Shown piece by piece: positions 8,714 to 17,435 of a stretch of DNA of 64,000 nucleotides. Made by a program: the position numbers and the translations under genes. Every line of letters begins with the position of its first letter. Position 1 is the first letter of the stretch. Below the pieces are notes generated by a model. That model worked only from the letters and a program-made list of their open reading frames with translations, made no database searches and was not told the DNA's origin. Origin of the DNA: Gammaproteobacteria bacterium (lineage in GTDB: Bacteria > Pseudomonadota > Gammaproteobacteria > Steroidobacterales > Steroidobacteraceae). The DNA is taken from contig JADJHU010000002.1 of assembly GCA_016707425.1 (NCBI GenBank), forward strand, positions 186,001-250,000, in the 5' to 3' direction.

Positions 8714-10423
8714 AACCTGCTTTATGCGCGAAGCGGTGTGAGGTACTGAAAAACAAAAGCCTCCATTGTGCTAAAAAGGCTTTGCAACAAGGCTTTTCAG
8801 CACTCAAGAGGCTTTTGCGTGAACAACGATAGCACACGACAGTCTGTCCTGTTTTCAGATTTGGGCGACAAGGCGGTGGTGGCGAAGTTTGACCAACGGC
8901 ACGCCAGCTCCGACGGCGGAGCGATTCTGCTGCAGGCGTGTGACCGGCGGGTCGGCCTCACCGCGGCGTTGATCGGCGGCATCGAGGATCGGCGCCAGTG
9001 CGGCAAGATCCGCCACGCCATCGGTGATCTGCTGCGCCAGCGTCTGTACGCGATCGCCTGCGGCTATCCGGACGGCAATGACGCGAGCCGCCTGGCGGCC
9101 GACCCGATCCAGAAGCTGCTCGGTGGTCGCGATCCGGTCGGTGACGAAGACCTTGCCTCGCAGCCGACCTTGTCGCGGTTCGAGAACGCGGTGCGGCGAG
9201 CGGACCTGTACCGGATGGGAATAGCACTGGCCGACGCGGTGATCGAGCGACACCGTCGGCGCCTCAAGCGCAAGGTCAAGCGGATCACGATCGATCTCGA
9301 TCCCACCGACGATCCGACGCACGCGCGCAGCAGCTCACGTTCTTCAACGGCCACTACGACAGCTGGTGCTATCTGCCGGTGGCCGGGTTCCTCACCTTCA
9401 ACGACGAGCCCGAGCAATACCTGTTCGCCTACGTGCTGCGTCCCGGCAATATCACTGCCGCGGTCGGTGCGCTCGGGATCCTGTCGCGGCTGTTGCCGCG
9501 GTTGCGCGCCGCGTTCCCGCGGGCGCGGCTGCGGGTGCGACTCGATGGCGGTTACGCCACGCCCGAGATCTTCGCGTTCCTCGAGCGCGAGGCACTCGAG
9601 TACGTGGTGGCGATGGCCAAAAACACAGGTACTCAAGCGCCGCGCCGCGCGGCTGATGGGTAGCGCCCGACGGCTGTCGCGCGAATCGGGGCAGACTGCG
9701 CACCTCTACGGCGAGTGTCGCTACGCGGCCGGTACCTGGTCCGAGCGTCGGCGCGTGATCATCAAGGCCGAAGTCGTGCGCCATCCCGGCCGCGAGCCCA
9801 AGGACAACCCGCGCTTCGTGGTGACCAACTTGAAGCACTCGCCCCGCCACCTGTACGAAGCGATCTACTGCGCCCGCGGGGATGTCGAGAACAGGATAAA
9901 GGAGTTGCACCACGGGCTCGAGATCGATCGCACCAGTTGCACTCGCTTCCTCGCCAATCAGCTGCGCGGACTGCTCACCGCCGCCGCCTACGTGCTGTAT
10001 CAGGAACTGCGCCTGCGCGTTGCACGCGCTGTCTTCCGATCCGCCCAGGTCAGCACCCGGCGCGAACAGCTCTGCAAGCTCGGCGCCTGGGTCGAATCCT
10101 CGGTGCGGCGCATCGTGCTGCACCTGCCGGCGTCCTGTCTTCACCGCCACGACTGGCAGATCATCGCCCGACAGCTGGGCGCGGCACCCGCGTAGCACTG
10201 TCGGACTGACCCTCATGACCGCACACCGTGACCGGCGAGGGCCACGTCGAACACCCGTCGCCGAAATCTCACCCAAACCGACTCGCGCCGCGATACATCG
10301 GTGATCGCGACCGCAACCGATGACAAAATCACCGCCCTGCATCGATATCACGCCTCAACCTCGCGAGAAACCGAGCGATGATCACGAAAACCGATCGCTT
10401 CATGCATAGTGCAGGTTAAAGGG
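8714..10423. mobile_element. IS1380-type insertion sequence with TTAA target duplication
   Basis: Imperfect inverted ends read cctgctttatgcgcgaagcg (left) and, on the opposite strand, cctgcactatgcatgaagcg (right). TTAA at 8710-8713 and again at 10424-10427 flanks them, as expected for a 4-bp duplication. Excision of element plus one TTAA restores the IS4 transposase frame exactly, which supports both limits. Confidence 0.8.
8768..10195 (+). pseudogene. IS1380-family transposase with two frameshifts
   Basis: The product matches IS1380 transposases from VVAKFDQRHASSDGGAILLQACDRR through ITIDLDPTDDPTHA to GDVENRIKELHHGLEIDRTSC and the final helix. Between about 9323 and 9625 the correct protein (LTFFNGHYDSWCYLPVAGFL ... 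VRLDGGYATPEIFAFLERE) is in the next frame: one base is missing near 9323 and one is extra near 9625. The catalytic region is therefore out of frame and the transposase is dead as read. Confidence 0.85.
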
Positions 10424-10614
10424 GTTTGCTCGAACATGGTCAGGCTCAGGATCTGTAGCATTTCGTAGAGGCTGGCGGTGATGTTCAGGCGTTTCTTCAC
10501 GATGGCGACCAAGACGTATACGGACACAGCGATCCAGATCTGTGTCTTCACTGCGTTCTCGGACGTGCCATAAAACTGCTTGATCCGCAGATGCTGCTTG
10601 ATCCATTTGAACAA
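10424..10614 (-). pseudogene. IS4-type copy B transposase, internal fragment
   Basis: The minus strand encodes FKWIKQHLRIKQFYGTSENAVKTQIWIAVSVYVLVAIVKKRL and on to MFEQTPL, the part of an IS4 transposase after the catalytic glutamate. It continues from WQVELFF at about 14478 on one side and into the fragment at 8713 on the other. Confidence 0.8.
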
Positions 10615-10644
10615 AGGGCCGACATCAGGCCTGTCCCAACGTTT

Positions 10645-11802
10645 TCAGAGAAGAATCAGCTGGTTGGCGGTACGAGCTGATTCTGAGCGGGCCGGGATAC
10701 GCGAAAGTGCTATATCCAGCGGGGTTTTCTCGAACAGGTTGAGGCTGAGAATTTGTAGCAATTCGTGGAGACTGCGCGAGAGGTCGAGTCGCTTCTTGAC
10801 GATGGCGACCAGCACGTAGACGGACACGGCGATCCAGATCTGGGACTTCACGGCGTTCTCCGAGGTACCGAAGAAGGACTTGATCCGCAGATGCTGCTTG
10901 ATCCAGCGAAAGAACAATTCCACCTGCCATCTGGCCTTGTAGAGCGCGCAGATTGTCAGTGCCGGGAGCGCAGTGTTGTTGGTGATGAACAGCAGGCGCT
11001 TGCCGGTTTCCGGATCCCGATAGCGGATGCCGCGGAAGCTCTCCGGGTAGTCCTTGGAGGATTGATAGCCTTGCAGCACGAGGGTCTGATCGAAGATGAC
11101 GCCGGTGGAACGATCGACCGGATGGGAGTAGCGGCGCTGGGCATCCATGTTGCGCTTGGCCCGTGTTACGAAGAAGCTGCCCGCCTGATGCAATCGGTAC
11201 AGGCGCTGGAAGTCGATGTAGCCGCGATCCATGATGTAGAAGGCGCCGGCTTCGGCAATGAGCTGATCGAGGATGTTGACGTCGTGGAGCTTGCCGTCGC
11301 TGATATGGATAAAACTTGGGATATTGCCGCGCAGGTCCAGGAGCGTATGCATCTTGACCGCGGCCTTCGTCGTGCGAAACGGTGCCCACGGGAACAGCGA
11401 GAGCGACAAGTCGATGGTCGTGGAATCGAGCGCGTACGCGGTGTTGCTCAGCGCCACTGCGAACGGTTCGTTGACGTACAGCTCCGCGCGATGCCAATCA
11501 ACCGCTGCGCGAAATCCGCGTAGATGCGCCAATCGCGCGTGGCGTTCGCGTTCGCCAGCGTGTTGCGCGAGACCTGGCCGCGGATCCCCATGTGGTAGAG
11601 CTTCTCGGCCTGCGAGCGCAGGCACGCCTCGATGTCCCGAGGCTCGCGAAAGGTCAGCTGCGCGAAGGCCATGCACAGGTACTGGTCCTTGCAGCTGAAG
11701 CTCTTGACCTTGAAGTGGCCGCCGTAGCGAGCCACACCGCTCGAACACCATCGGTGGCAGGTGTTCCATCAGCTGCGCAAACAGCAGCTTTCCCGTATTC
11801 AT
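10645..11802 (-). pseudogene. IS4-family (DUF4372-type) transposase, copy A, frameshifted
   Basis: A second copy of the same transposase type, nearly full length. The start MNTGKLLFAQLMEHLPPMVFERC and everything after about 11475 (LDSTTIDLSLSLFPWAPFRTTKAAVK, ISDGKLHDVN, MDRGYIDF, ARWQVELFFRWIKQHLRIK) share one frame, while 11735-11475 (ARYGGHFKVKSFSCKDQYLCMAFAQLTFRE) is in another. A two-base loss near 11737 and a one-base loss near 11486 account for this. DUF4372 is at the N-terminus and the DDE_Tnp_1 catalytic domain follows. It is inactive as read. Confidence 0.85.
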
Positions 11803-11901
11803 CTTCCAGGCTCCCGGCGTCGAATCCGGGGACGACTGGACTTGAAATCGTTAACACAGTCAAAGGGGCTCTTTCGTGAATCACATCAGCTGGTTACGTG
11901 A

Positions 11902-12408
11902 GAGCGATCGATCAACGTTGGGACAGGCCTGGGCCGACATACTACCCAGCAGATTCTCCACGCCGAGATCGTAATTCGATACCGCTTCCACCCGCGTGCG
12001 GGTGAGCGATTCCGGATTGCGCGTCGATACGATGTGCACGACGAGCCTTGCTTCGTCTTGCATCCCGTCGGGGAGACGCGCGCTGGAGCGCAGCCCCTCG
12101 CTGTGCCGGTGTGGATGACGGAGGCACACTCGGCGCAGCAGGAGATTGTTCGCACGGCGCGCATTCCCATACCCGTACTCGTTGCCGTACGCGAGCTCAT
12201 CGATGCCGCCCTATCCTCCCTTGCGCCTACTGTGGGCGAGGGGGGAACCAATGCGAGCGCGCAAGATTCGACAGAGAGAACTGTTCGACGACAGTCCGCT
12301 GGCGGCAAGGCTGGTGTTGCAAAAGGAGGTGCGGGAGGAAGTGCTGCAGCTGCTGACGCAGTGGCTGCGCGCAGTGAGCGAGGCGACGGTCCAGGAGAGC
12401 CGCGATGA
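11902..12408 (+). CDS. DUF5372-like protein, first gene of recombinase module, start lost
   Basis: The frame opens after a stop at 11899-11901 and reads HAEIVIRYRFHPRAGERFRIARRYDV, then PLAVPVWMTEAHSA and LVAVRELIDAALSSLAPTVGEG. This resembles the small DUF5372 proteins that precede large serine recombinases in many proteobacterial mobile modules. No ATG is available at the expected position, so the 5' end may have been trimmed by the IS4 copy next to it. Reading past about 12245 is low-complexity and overlaps the next gene, so the natural end may be earlier. Confidence 0.45.
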   Translation, partial: ERSINVGTGLGRHTTQQILHAEIVIRYRFHPRAGERFRIARRYDVHDEPCFVLHPVGETRAGAQPLAVPVWMTEAHSAQQEIVRTARIPIPVLVAVRELIDAALSSLAPTVGEGGTNASAQDSTERTVRRQSAGGKAGVAKGGAGGSAAAADAVAARSERGDGPGEPR

Positions 12409-12424
12409 ACAAGATCGCCGCTGA
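12251..12424 (+). CDS. Small protein upstream of serine recombinase
   Basis: A 57-residue, charged, helical protein (MRARKIRQRELFDDSPLAARLV ... VLQLLTQWLRAVSE). The ATG at 12251 follows gggggaacca. It overlaps the recombinase gene by 20 bases, indicating translational coupling. Short proteins of this style are commonly found just upstream of these recombinases; the function is unknown, possibly a recombination directionality or accessory factor. Confidence 0.6.
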   Translation: MRARKIRQRELFDDSPLAARLVLQKEVREEVLQLLTQWLRAVSEATVQESRDEQDRR

Positions 12425-14453
12425 CCATCTCACGCGACGTGCGTACGTGTACATCCGTCAGTCTACGCTCGATCAGGTGCAGAACAACCGCGAGAGCCAG
12501 CGACGGCAATATGCGCTGGCCGATCGGGCGCGTGAACTCGGTTGGCAAGACGTGGAAGTGATCGACGACGATCTCGGCCGCTCGGGATCGGGAGTCAAGC
12601 GCCCGGGGTTCGAGCGCCTGCTCGGCGGGCTGTGTGACGGTCGCGTCGGCGCCGTATTTTGCGTCGAGGCTTCGCGCTTGGCACGCAATGGGCGTGACTG
12701 GCACACATTGCTCGAGTTCTGTAGCGTCGTTGGAGCCTTGTTGATCGATGCGGAGGGTGTCTATGATCCTCGCGATCCCAATGACCGGTTGCTGCTGGGG
12801 ATGAAGGGGCGGATCAGCGAGATGGAGCTGGCGAACTTTCGTGCGCGGGCCCAGGCCGCGTTGGCGCAGAAGGCCAAGCGGGGCGAGCTGATCCAGCGTG
12901 TCGCCGTGGGCTACGTGCGCACCGAGGAGCGTCTGGAGAAGACCCCCGATGTGCGCGTCCGCGAGGCACTCGATCTCGTGTTTCGCAAGTTCAACGAGTT
13001 CGGTAGCGCGCGCCGCCTGTACTTCTGGCTCAGCACGGAGAACATCCAGCTTCCGACCGTTACCGACGGCACGGGTAGGATTGTGCGATGGCAGACACCC
13101 CGCTATCACTCGCTGCTGAGTCTGCTGCAAAACCCGGTGTATGCCGGTGCCTACGCGTACGGCCGGACCAGGACACGGGTGCATCTTGCGCACGGGCGCA
13201 AGCAGGTGTCGCGCACGAAGCATCGCGCGCCGGCGGACTGGCGCGTGCTGATCACGGATCATCACGAGGGTTACATCGGTTGGGATGAGTATCAGCGCAT
13301 TCAGACGTTGATCGCCCACAACGCGGTGTCGCGTGGCGATGCGGTGCGGGGTGCAGTCCGTTCGGGCCACGCGCTGCTCGTCGGCTTGCTGCGCTGCGGG
13401 CACTGCGGTCGCAAGCTGCACGTCGAGTACCCGAGTCAGGGTCGTATCCGCTACGCCTGCATGAGCTCTCGGCTTGATCCCAACGGTGTCTGCTGTGTAC
13501 GAACCAACGGTCGGCAGACCGATGCGCTCGTCGGCGAGGAGCTCCTGCGCTGTCTGGCTCCCCTGGGGATCGAAGCGGCCGTGGGGGCGCTGCAGACTCA
13601 GCGGAGCACGGAGGATGATCGAATCAAACAGAAGTCGCTTGCCATCGAACAGGCGCGCTATGAGGTCGCCCGGGCGCAGCGTCAGTACGATGCGGTCGAT
13701 GCTACAAACCGACTCGTCGCGGCCGAACTCGAGCGGCGCTGGAACGCGGCACTGCGAGCCCAGGCAGATCTGGAGGAGGAGCTCGCAGCGCTGCGCAAGG
13801 AGCGCCCTGCGTGTCTGAGCGAGGAGCAACGGCGCACGCTTCTGGGGCTGGGTGCCGATCTGCGACGTCTGTGGGAGCATCCGCAGGGCCAACCCGAATG
13901 GAAGAAGCGGATTGTGCGCACGGTGATAACCGAGATCGTGGTGAGCACTGATGGGGCGGAGGTGCAATTGCTTCTGCATTGGCGGGGCGGCGACCACACG
14001 CGGCTGCGCTTCGAGAAAGTTCGACGCGGACAGCATCGTTTCGCAACCGATACGGGCACCGTCGAGCTGGTCCGCGGACTTGCACGTCTGCAGCCTGATG
14101 CGATGATCGCGTCCGTCTTGAACCGCATCGGACGTCGCACGGCGCATGGGGAGCGCTGGAGTGCTCGGAGCATCTGCTCGCTGCGACACCGTCACGCCAT
14201 CGATGTATTCGTTCTGGGCGAATGGCGCAGTCGTGCGGAGATCACGCTCGATGAAGCTGCTGCGATGCTGAAGGTCAATGCCACTACCGTCATGAAGTGG
14301 ATTCGCGCCGGCCGATTGCCGGCCGCACAACTCTGCCCACACGCGCCATGGGTACTGCGGCAAAGTGATGTTGAGAACTTCAATGCCATTCCTGTGCAAG
14401 CCGCATCGAGCCAAGGGGCAAATGCTGAACAGCTCGCTTTGACAATTCAGTGA
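12405..14453 (+). CDS. Large serine recombinase
   Basis: A 682-residue protein; the ATG at 12405 follows AGGAG. Residues about 10-150 form the resolvase catalytic domain: AYVYIRQSTLDQVQNNRESQ contains the nucleophilic serine and VEASRLARNGRDW the catalytic arginine block. A recombinase domain follows (about 170-290, TPRYHSLLSLLQNPVYAGAYAYG), then the zinc ribbon (LRCGHCGRKL ... CMSS) and a long coiled coil (about 400-480). The C-terminal end carries a MerR/excisionase-like helix-turn-helix (ITLDEAAAMLKVNATTVMKWIRAGRLPA), which is unusual for phage integrases but seen in this transposon-borne group. Intact; it likely drives movement of the three-gene module. Confidence 0.88.
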   Translation: MNKIAADHLTRRAYVYIRQSTLDQVQNNRESQRRQYALADRARELGWQDVEVIDDDLGRSGSGVKRPGFERLLGGLCDGRVGAVFCVEASRLARNGRDWHTLLEFCSVVGALLIDAEGVYDPRDPNDRLLLGMKGRISEMELANFRARAQAALAQKAKRGELIQRVAVGYVRTEERLEKTPDVRVREALDLVFRKFNEFGSARRLYFWLSTENIQLPTVTDGTGRIVRWQTPRYHSLLSLLQNPVYAGAYAYGRTRTRVHLAHGRKQVSRTKHRAPADWRVLITDHHEGYIGWDEYQRIQTLIAHNAVSRGDAVRGAVRSGHALLVGLLRCGHCGRKLHVEYPSQGRIRYACMSSRLDPNGVCCVRTNGRQTDALVGEELLRCLAPLGIEAAVGALQTQRSTEDDRIKQKSLAIEQARYEVARAQRQYDAVDATNRLVAAELERRWNAALRAQADLEEELAALRKERPACLSEEQRRTLLGLGADLRRLWEHPQGQPEWKKRIVRTVITEIVVSTDGAEVQLLLHWRGGDHTRLRFEKVRRGQHRFATDTGTVELVRGLARLQPDAMIASVLNRIGRRTAHGERWSARSICSLRHRHAIDVFVLGEWRSRAEITLDEAAAMLKVNATTVMKWIRAGRLPAAQLCPHAPWVLRQSDVENFNAIPVQAASSQGANAEQLALTIQ

Positions 14454-14477
14454 CATACGAAGAGGGGCATCGTGGAG

Positions 14478-15392
14478 CTACGTCGAAGAAGAGTTCCACC
14501 TGCCAGCGGCAGCGGTACAACTCGGTGATCGTCAGCGCCGGCAAGACGAAGTTGTTGGTCAGGAAGACGAGGTGCTTGCCGGTCTTCGGATCGTTGAAGC
14601 GGATGCGCCGCAGCGGCGTCTCGAAGTCCCTGAGCGAGTAGAAGCCCGTCAGTACGATCGTCTGATCGCAGATGAGGCCGGTACTGCGATCCACGGGCCG
14701 CGAATAGCGACGCTGAGCCTTGAGGTTCGACTTGCCGCGGGTCACGAAGAAGCTGCCGGCCTCGTGAAAGCTAAAGAGACGCTCGAAATCCAGATATCCC
14801 CGGTCCATGACGTAGAAGGCGCCGGCCTCCGGCAGCAGTCGGTCGAGGACGTTGACGTCGTGCATCTTGCCGTCGCTGATATGGATAAATGCCGGGATAT
14901 TGCCGCGCAGATCGAGCAGCGTGTGCAGCTTCACCGCCGCCTTCGTCGTACGAAACGGCGCCCACGGAAAGACCGACAGGCACAGATCGATGGTCGTGGA
15001 GTCGAGCGCGTAGACCGTTTCGTTGAGATCCACGCCAACGGCTCGTCGAGATACAGCTTCCGAGCCATGGCGATCAGGCGCTGAGCGAAGTCGGCGTAGA
15101 TACGCCAGTCCCGCACTTCGTTGGCATCCGCGAGCGTGCTGCGGGAGACGCGACTGCGAATGCCCATGTGATAGAGCTTCTCGCGCTGCGCGCGCAAGCA
15201 CGCCTCGATGTCGCGCAGGCTCTCGCGGTAGGTCAGTTGGGCGAAGGCCAGGCAGAGAAACTGCTCGAGGCACGAGAAGCTTTTGACCTTGTGCTCGCCG
15301 CCGTACGCCGTCACGCAGCGACGAAACGTCGAGAGCGGCAGATGGCTCGTCAACTGAGCGAAAACCAGCTTGCCTGCGTGCATGAGCATCAC
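14478..15392 (-). pseudogene. IS4-type copy B transposase, N-terminal part, frameshifted
   Basis: Starts MLMHAGKLVFAQLTSHLPLSTFRRC with the DUF4372 domain, then changes frame near 15035 (one base missing, LYLDEPL to GVDLNETVYALDST). It continues through the catalytic domain (TTIDLCLSVFPWAPFRTTKAAVK, MDRGYLDF) to WQVELFF, where the inserted block begins. The next residues of the protein are at 10614. Confidence 0.85.
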
Positions 15393-15507
15393 CCGCGAAA
15401 ATGGTCTTCGCAGGCTCGCACCAGGGCTTTCTCAAGCTGAAATCGAGACCAAGAAAAGCCATGATTTATATTAGACGGCTCAGTGACTTACGCGGCCACG
15501 ACCGACA

Positions 15508-15524
15508 AACGTCCGGACACTACT
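15508..15524 (-). repeat. Right 17-bp terminal inverted repeat of IS4-type copy B
   Basis: aacgtccggacactact is the exact complement of the repeat at 8623-8639. Beyond it lies unrelated sequence with an IS21 relic, not the rest of the IS1634 element found on the left. Confidence 0.85.
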
Positions 15525-15741
15525 GGTCGCCCATGAGTTATCACGCGGCCTCGCTCCCATGAGCGCTGATCGCGCGCGTGATCATCGGGCAGCGGTGATC
15601 GGTCGCGCTTTCCGTGCGGATTTGCATCGAGACGCGACGATGACCCGACACTGCGCCCGCTGTGGCAGGCCTTTCGAGCCGGACTTCACCGAGATGGGCG
15701 AGCTTGAGGTGCGGGTGACCGGGGTCGCGCTCGCGCGCCGG

Positions 15742-15853
15742 CGACTGCGAGGAGACACTCGTCTACGTGACCTCCTCGGGCCGCTTCACGCTCCGGAAGG
15801 TGTTCTACACCGTCCCCTCACGTCTGATCGGGCATCGGCTGCGGGTGCGCTGA
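15742..15853 (+). pseudogene. IS21 IstA fragment
   Basis: This strand encodes DCEETLVYVTSSGRFTLRK then VFYTVPSRLIGHRLRVR and a stop, a well-conserved C-terminal block of IS21-family IstA transposases. Only about 36 codons remain. The fragment abuts the lpxR relic. Confidence 0.75.
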
Positions 15854-16265
15854 TGGTCAGCGCGCCCGCATACGGCCGGTCTTCGGCGACGAGGTCGCGG
15901 CGCTCGCGGTCGATCGGCGTGTATATCATCTGGCCGATCCCCGTCGTCATGTTGCGCTCGTCGAACCCTCCGGGCTAAAGCCAGAGCAGGAATCGATCGA
16001 GTTGCCGCGGCAGGCAGGGGTCGTCGCCGCAGCCGGCCAGACCGGGCGAGAAGGCAGCGAGCAGAAAACCATCCGAGCAGCCATGGTCTTGCCCGCGGAC
16101 ACCGAACATGTCGTTGTCCACGCGCAAGTTGATGGTGCCGGCCGACTGCGCTGGCGGAGCGCCGGCGCACGCACGCGGCTGTCCGGCCGCTCCGACCGGC
16201 GTGATCAACAAGCCGAGCAGAATCGCTGCAGCCTTCCAGGCTGCGATTACGTGGCCCGGTGTAAT
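15854..16265 (-). pseudogene. lpxR: LpxR-like lipid A deacylase, N-terminal relic
   Basis: On the minus strand a hydrophobic leader (AAAILLGLLITPVGAAG) precedes LRVDNDMFGVRGQD, DGFLLAAFSP and, after an in-frame TAG at 15975-15977, ERNMTTGIGQMIYTP and DRPYAGALTIS. These match the opening of outer-membrane lipid A 3'-O-deacylase LpxR (DND... and DRPYAG motifs). There is no usable start codon, one internal stop, and the barrel is cut off at the IstA fragment. Clearly dead. Confidence 0.7.
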
Positions 16266-16304
16266 TCAAAGGTTTCGGAAACGCTCGCATGCCTCCGTCC
16301 GTGA

Positions 16305-17432
16305 TCAAGTCATCCGCGCGATGGTCTTGCGGAAGCGCCGCAGCGACAGCATGAACAAGGCGACCGCGATCAGCGTCAGCGCCGCGAACTGCGGCCACAC
16401 CACGTCCAGCCCGGCGCCGCGAAACAGGATCGCCTGGCCCAGCTTCACGAAATGCGTGGTCGGTGCCGCCTCCATCAGCCACTGGAGAACGACGGGCATG
16501 CTCTCGCGCGGTGTGCGGCCACCGGAGAGGATCTGCATCGGGATGATGGTCAGCATCATCAGCATGCCGAACTGCGGCATGTTGCGCGCCAGTGTGGCCA
16601 GGAAGATGCCCAGCGACGTGCTGGCCACCAGGCATAGTGTGGTGCCGGCAAAGAACAGCGGCAGTGAGCCTGCCACCGGCACCCCCAAGGCGCCGCGTAC
16701 GATAAAGGTGACTGCCACCCAGGTCGCCAGCAGCACGACGGCGCTCATGGACCAGATCTTGGCCGACATGATTTCGGCCGGCGTGACTGGCATCACCAGC
16801 AGGTGTTCGATGGTGCCATGCTCGCGCTCGCGGATCAGGGCCGCGCCGGCGAGGATGATCGAAAGCATGGCGACGTGGTTGATGACTTGCGTCAGGCTGC
16901 CGGACCAGACCGGATTCAGCGCCGGGTTGAAGCGCGCGCGCAAGGCCAGATCCACGGGAGGAATCGGAGCCGCGCGGTAACGCTGGGCAAACTCCCGGAT
17001 CTCGCCGGTGACGATCTGCTGCAAGTAGCTGCTGCCGATGAAGGCCTGGCTCATGCGTGTGGCATCCACGTTGAGCTGGATCTGCGGCGCGCGGCCAGCC
17101 AGCAGGTCGCGTTGGAAATTGCGTGGGATCACCATCGCGAAGGTATAGATGCCGGCGTCCATGCCCGGATCCATCTGCGTCCAGTCGATCATCTTCGGCT
17201 GGCTGAAATGGGGTGGATACAGCGCAGCGACGATGCGTTGCGAGAGCGGCGACCGATCTTCGTCGACAATGGCGACAGGCGCGTTGTGCAGCGTCTCGGG
17301 CGAGGCCTTGGCCCCCGTGTAGACCCCCAGCGTGAACACATAGACGATGAGGATCAGCATCATCGGATCGCGCCAGAGGGTCCACAGTTCCTTGATACCC
17401 AGGTGCCAGGCATTGGCGAGAAATTGGCGCAT
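16305..17432 (-). CDS. yhhJ: ABC-2 type permease (YhhJ-like)
   Basis: A 375-residue inner-membrane protein: one N-terminal membrane segment (MLILIVYVFTLGVYTG), a large periplasmic domain (about 45-180) and five C-terminal segments containing the ABC-2 signature (IREREHGTIEHLLVMPVTPAEIMSAKIW). This is the layout of YhhJ, partner of RbbA/YhiH in the yhiI-rbbA-yhhJ export locus. The start is 3 bases after the rbbA stop, so they are one operon. Intact. The exported substrate is unknown. Confidence 0.9.
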   Translation of the reverse strand: MRQFLANAWHLGIKELWTLWRDPMMLILIVYVFTLGVYTGAKASPETLHNAPVAIVDEDRSPLSQRIVAALYPPHFSQPKMIDWTQMDPGMDAGIYTFAMVIPRNFQRDLLAGRAPQIQLNVDATRMSQAFIGSSYLQQIVTGEIREFAQRYRAAPIPPVDLALRARFNPALNPVWSGSLTQVINHVAMLSIILAGAALIREREHGTIEHLLVMPVTPAEIMSAKIWSMSAVVLLATWVAVTFIVRGALGVPVAGSLPLFFAGTTLCLVASTSLGIFLATLARNMPQFGMLMMLTIIPMQILSGGRTPRESMPVVLQWLMEAAPTTHFVKLGQAILFRGAGLDVVWPQFAALTLIAVALFMLSLRRFRKTIARMT

Positions 17433-17435
17433 GGC

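Larger units (their letters stand above)
8623..15524. mobile_element. IS4-type element (copy B), carrying nested insertions
   Basis: Its outer ends are perfect 17-bp inverted repeats, agtagtgtccggacgtt at 8623 and its complement ending at 15524. Its transposase gene is scattered on the minus strand in three pieces (15392-14478, 10614-10424, 8713-8640). Conceptually removing the IS1380-type element (8714-10423, TTAA duplication) and the block 10615-14477 rejoins the coding sequence in frame at both junctions. No target duplication flanks the outer ends, so the flanks were rearranged after insertion. Confidence 0.75.

Noticed and set aside
10645..11802. Programmed frameshifting in IS4 copy A
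   Set aside because: The two shifts are of different size, not at slippery heptamers, and this family encodes its transposase in one frame.
11886..14456. 856-codon frame antisense to the serine recombinase
   Set aside because: Shadow frame produced by high GC codon usage; its translation has no domain and the opposite strand encodes a clear recombinase.
15559..15978. 139-codon plus-strand frame covering the IS21 and lpxR relics
   Set aside because: The recognisable proteins are in other frames or the other strand; this frame has only a chance CxxC motif.
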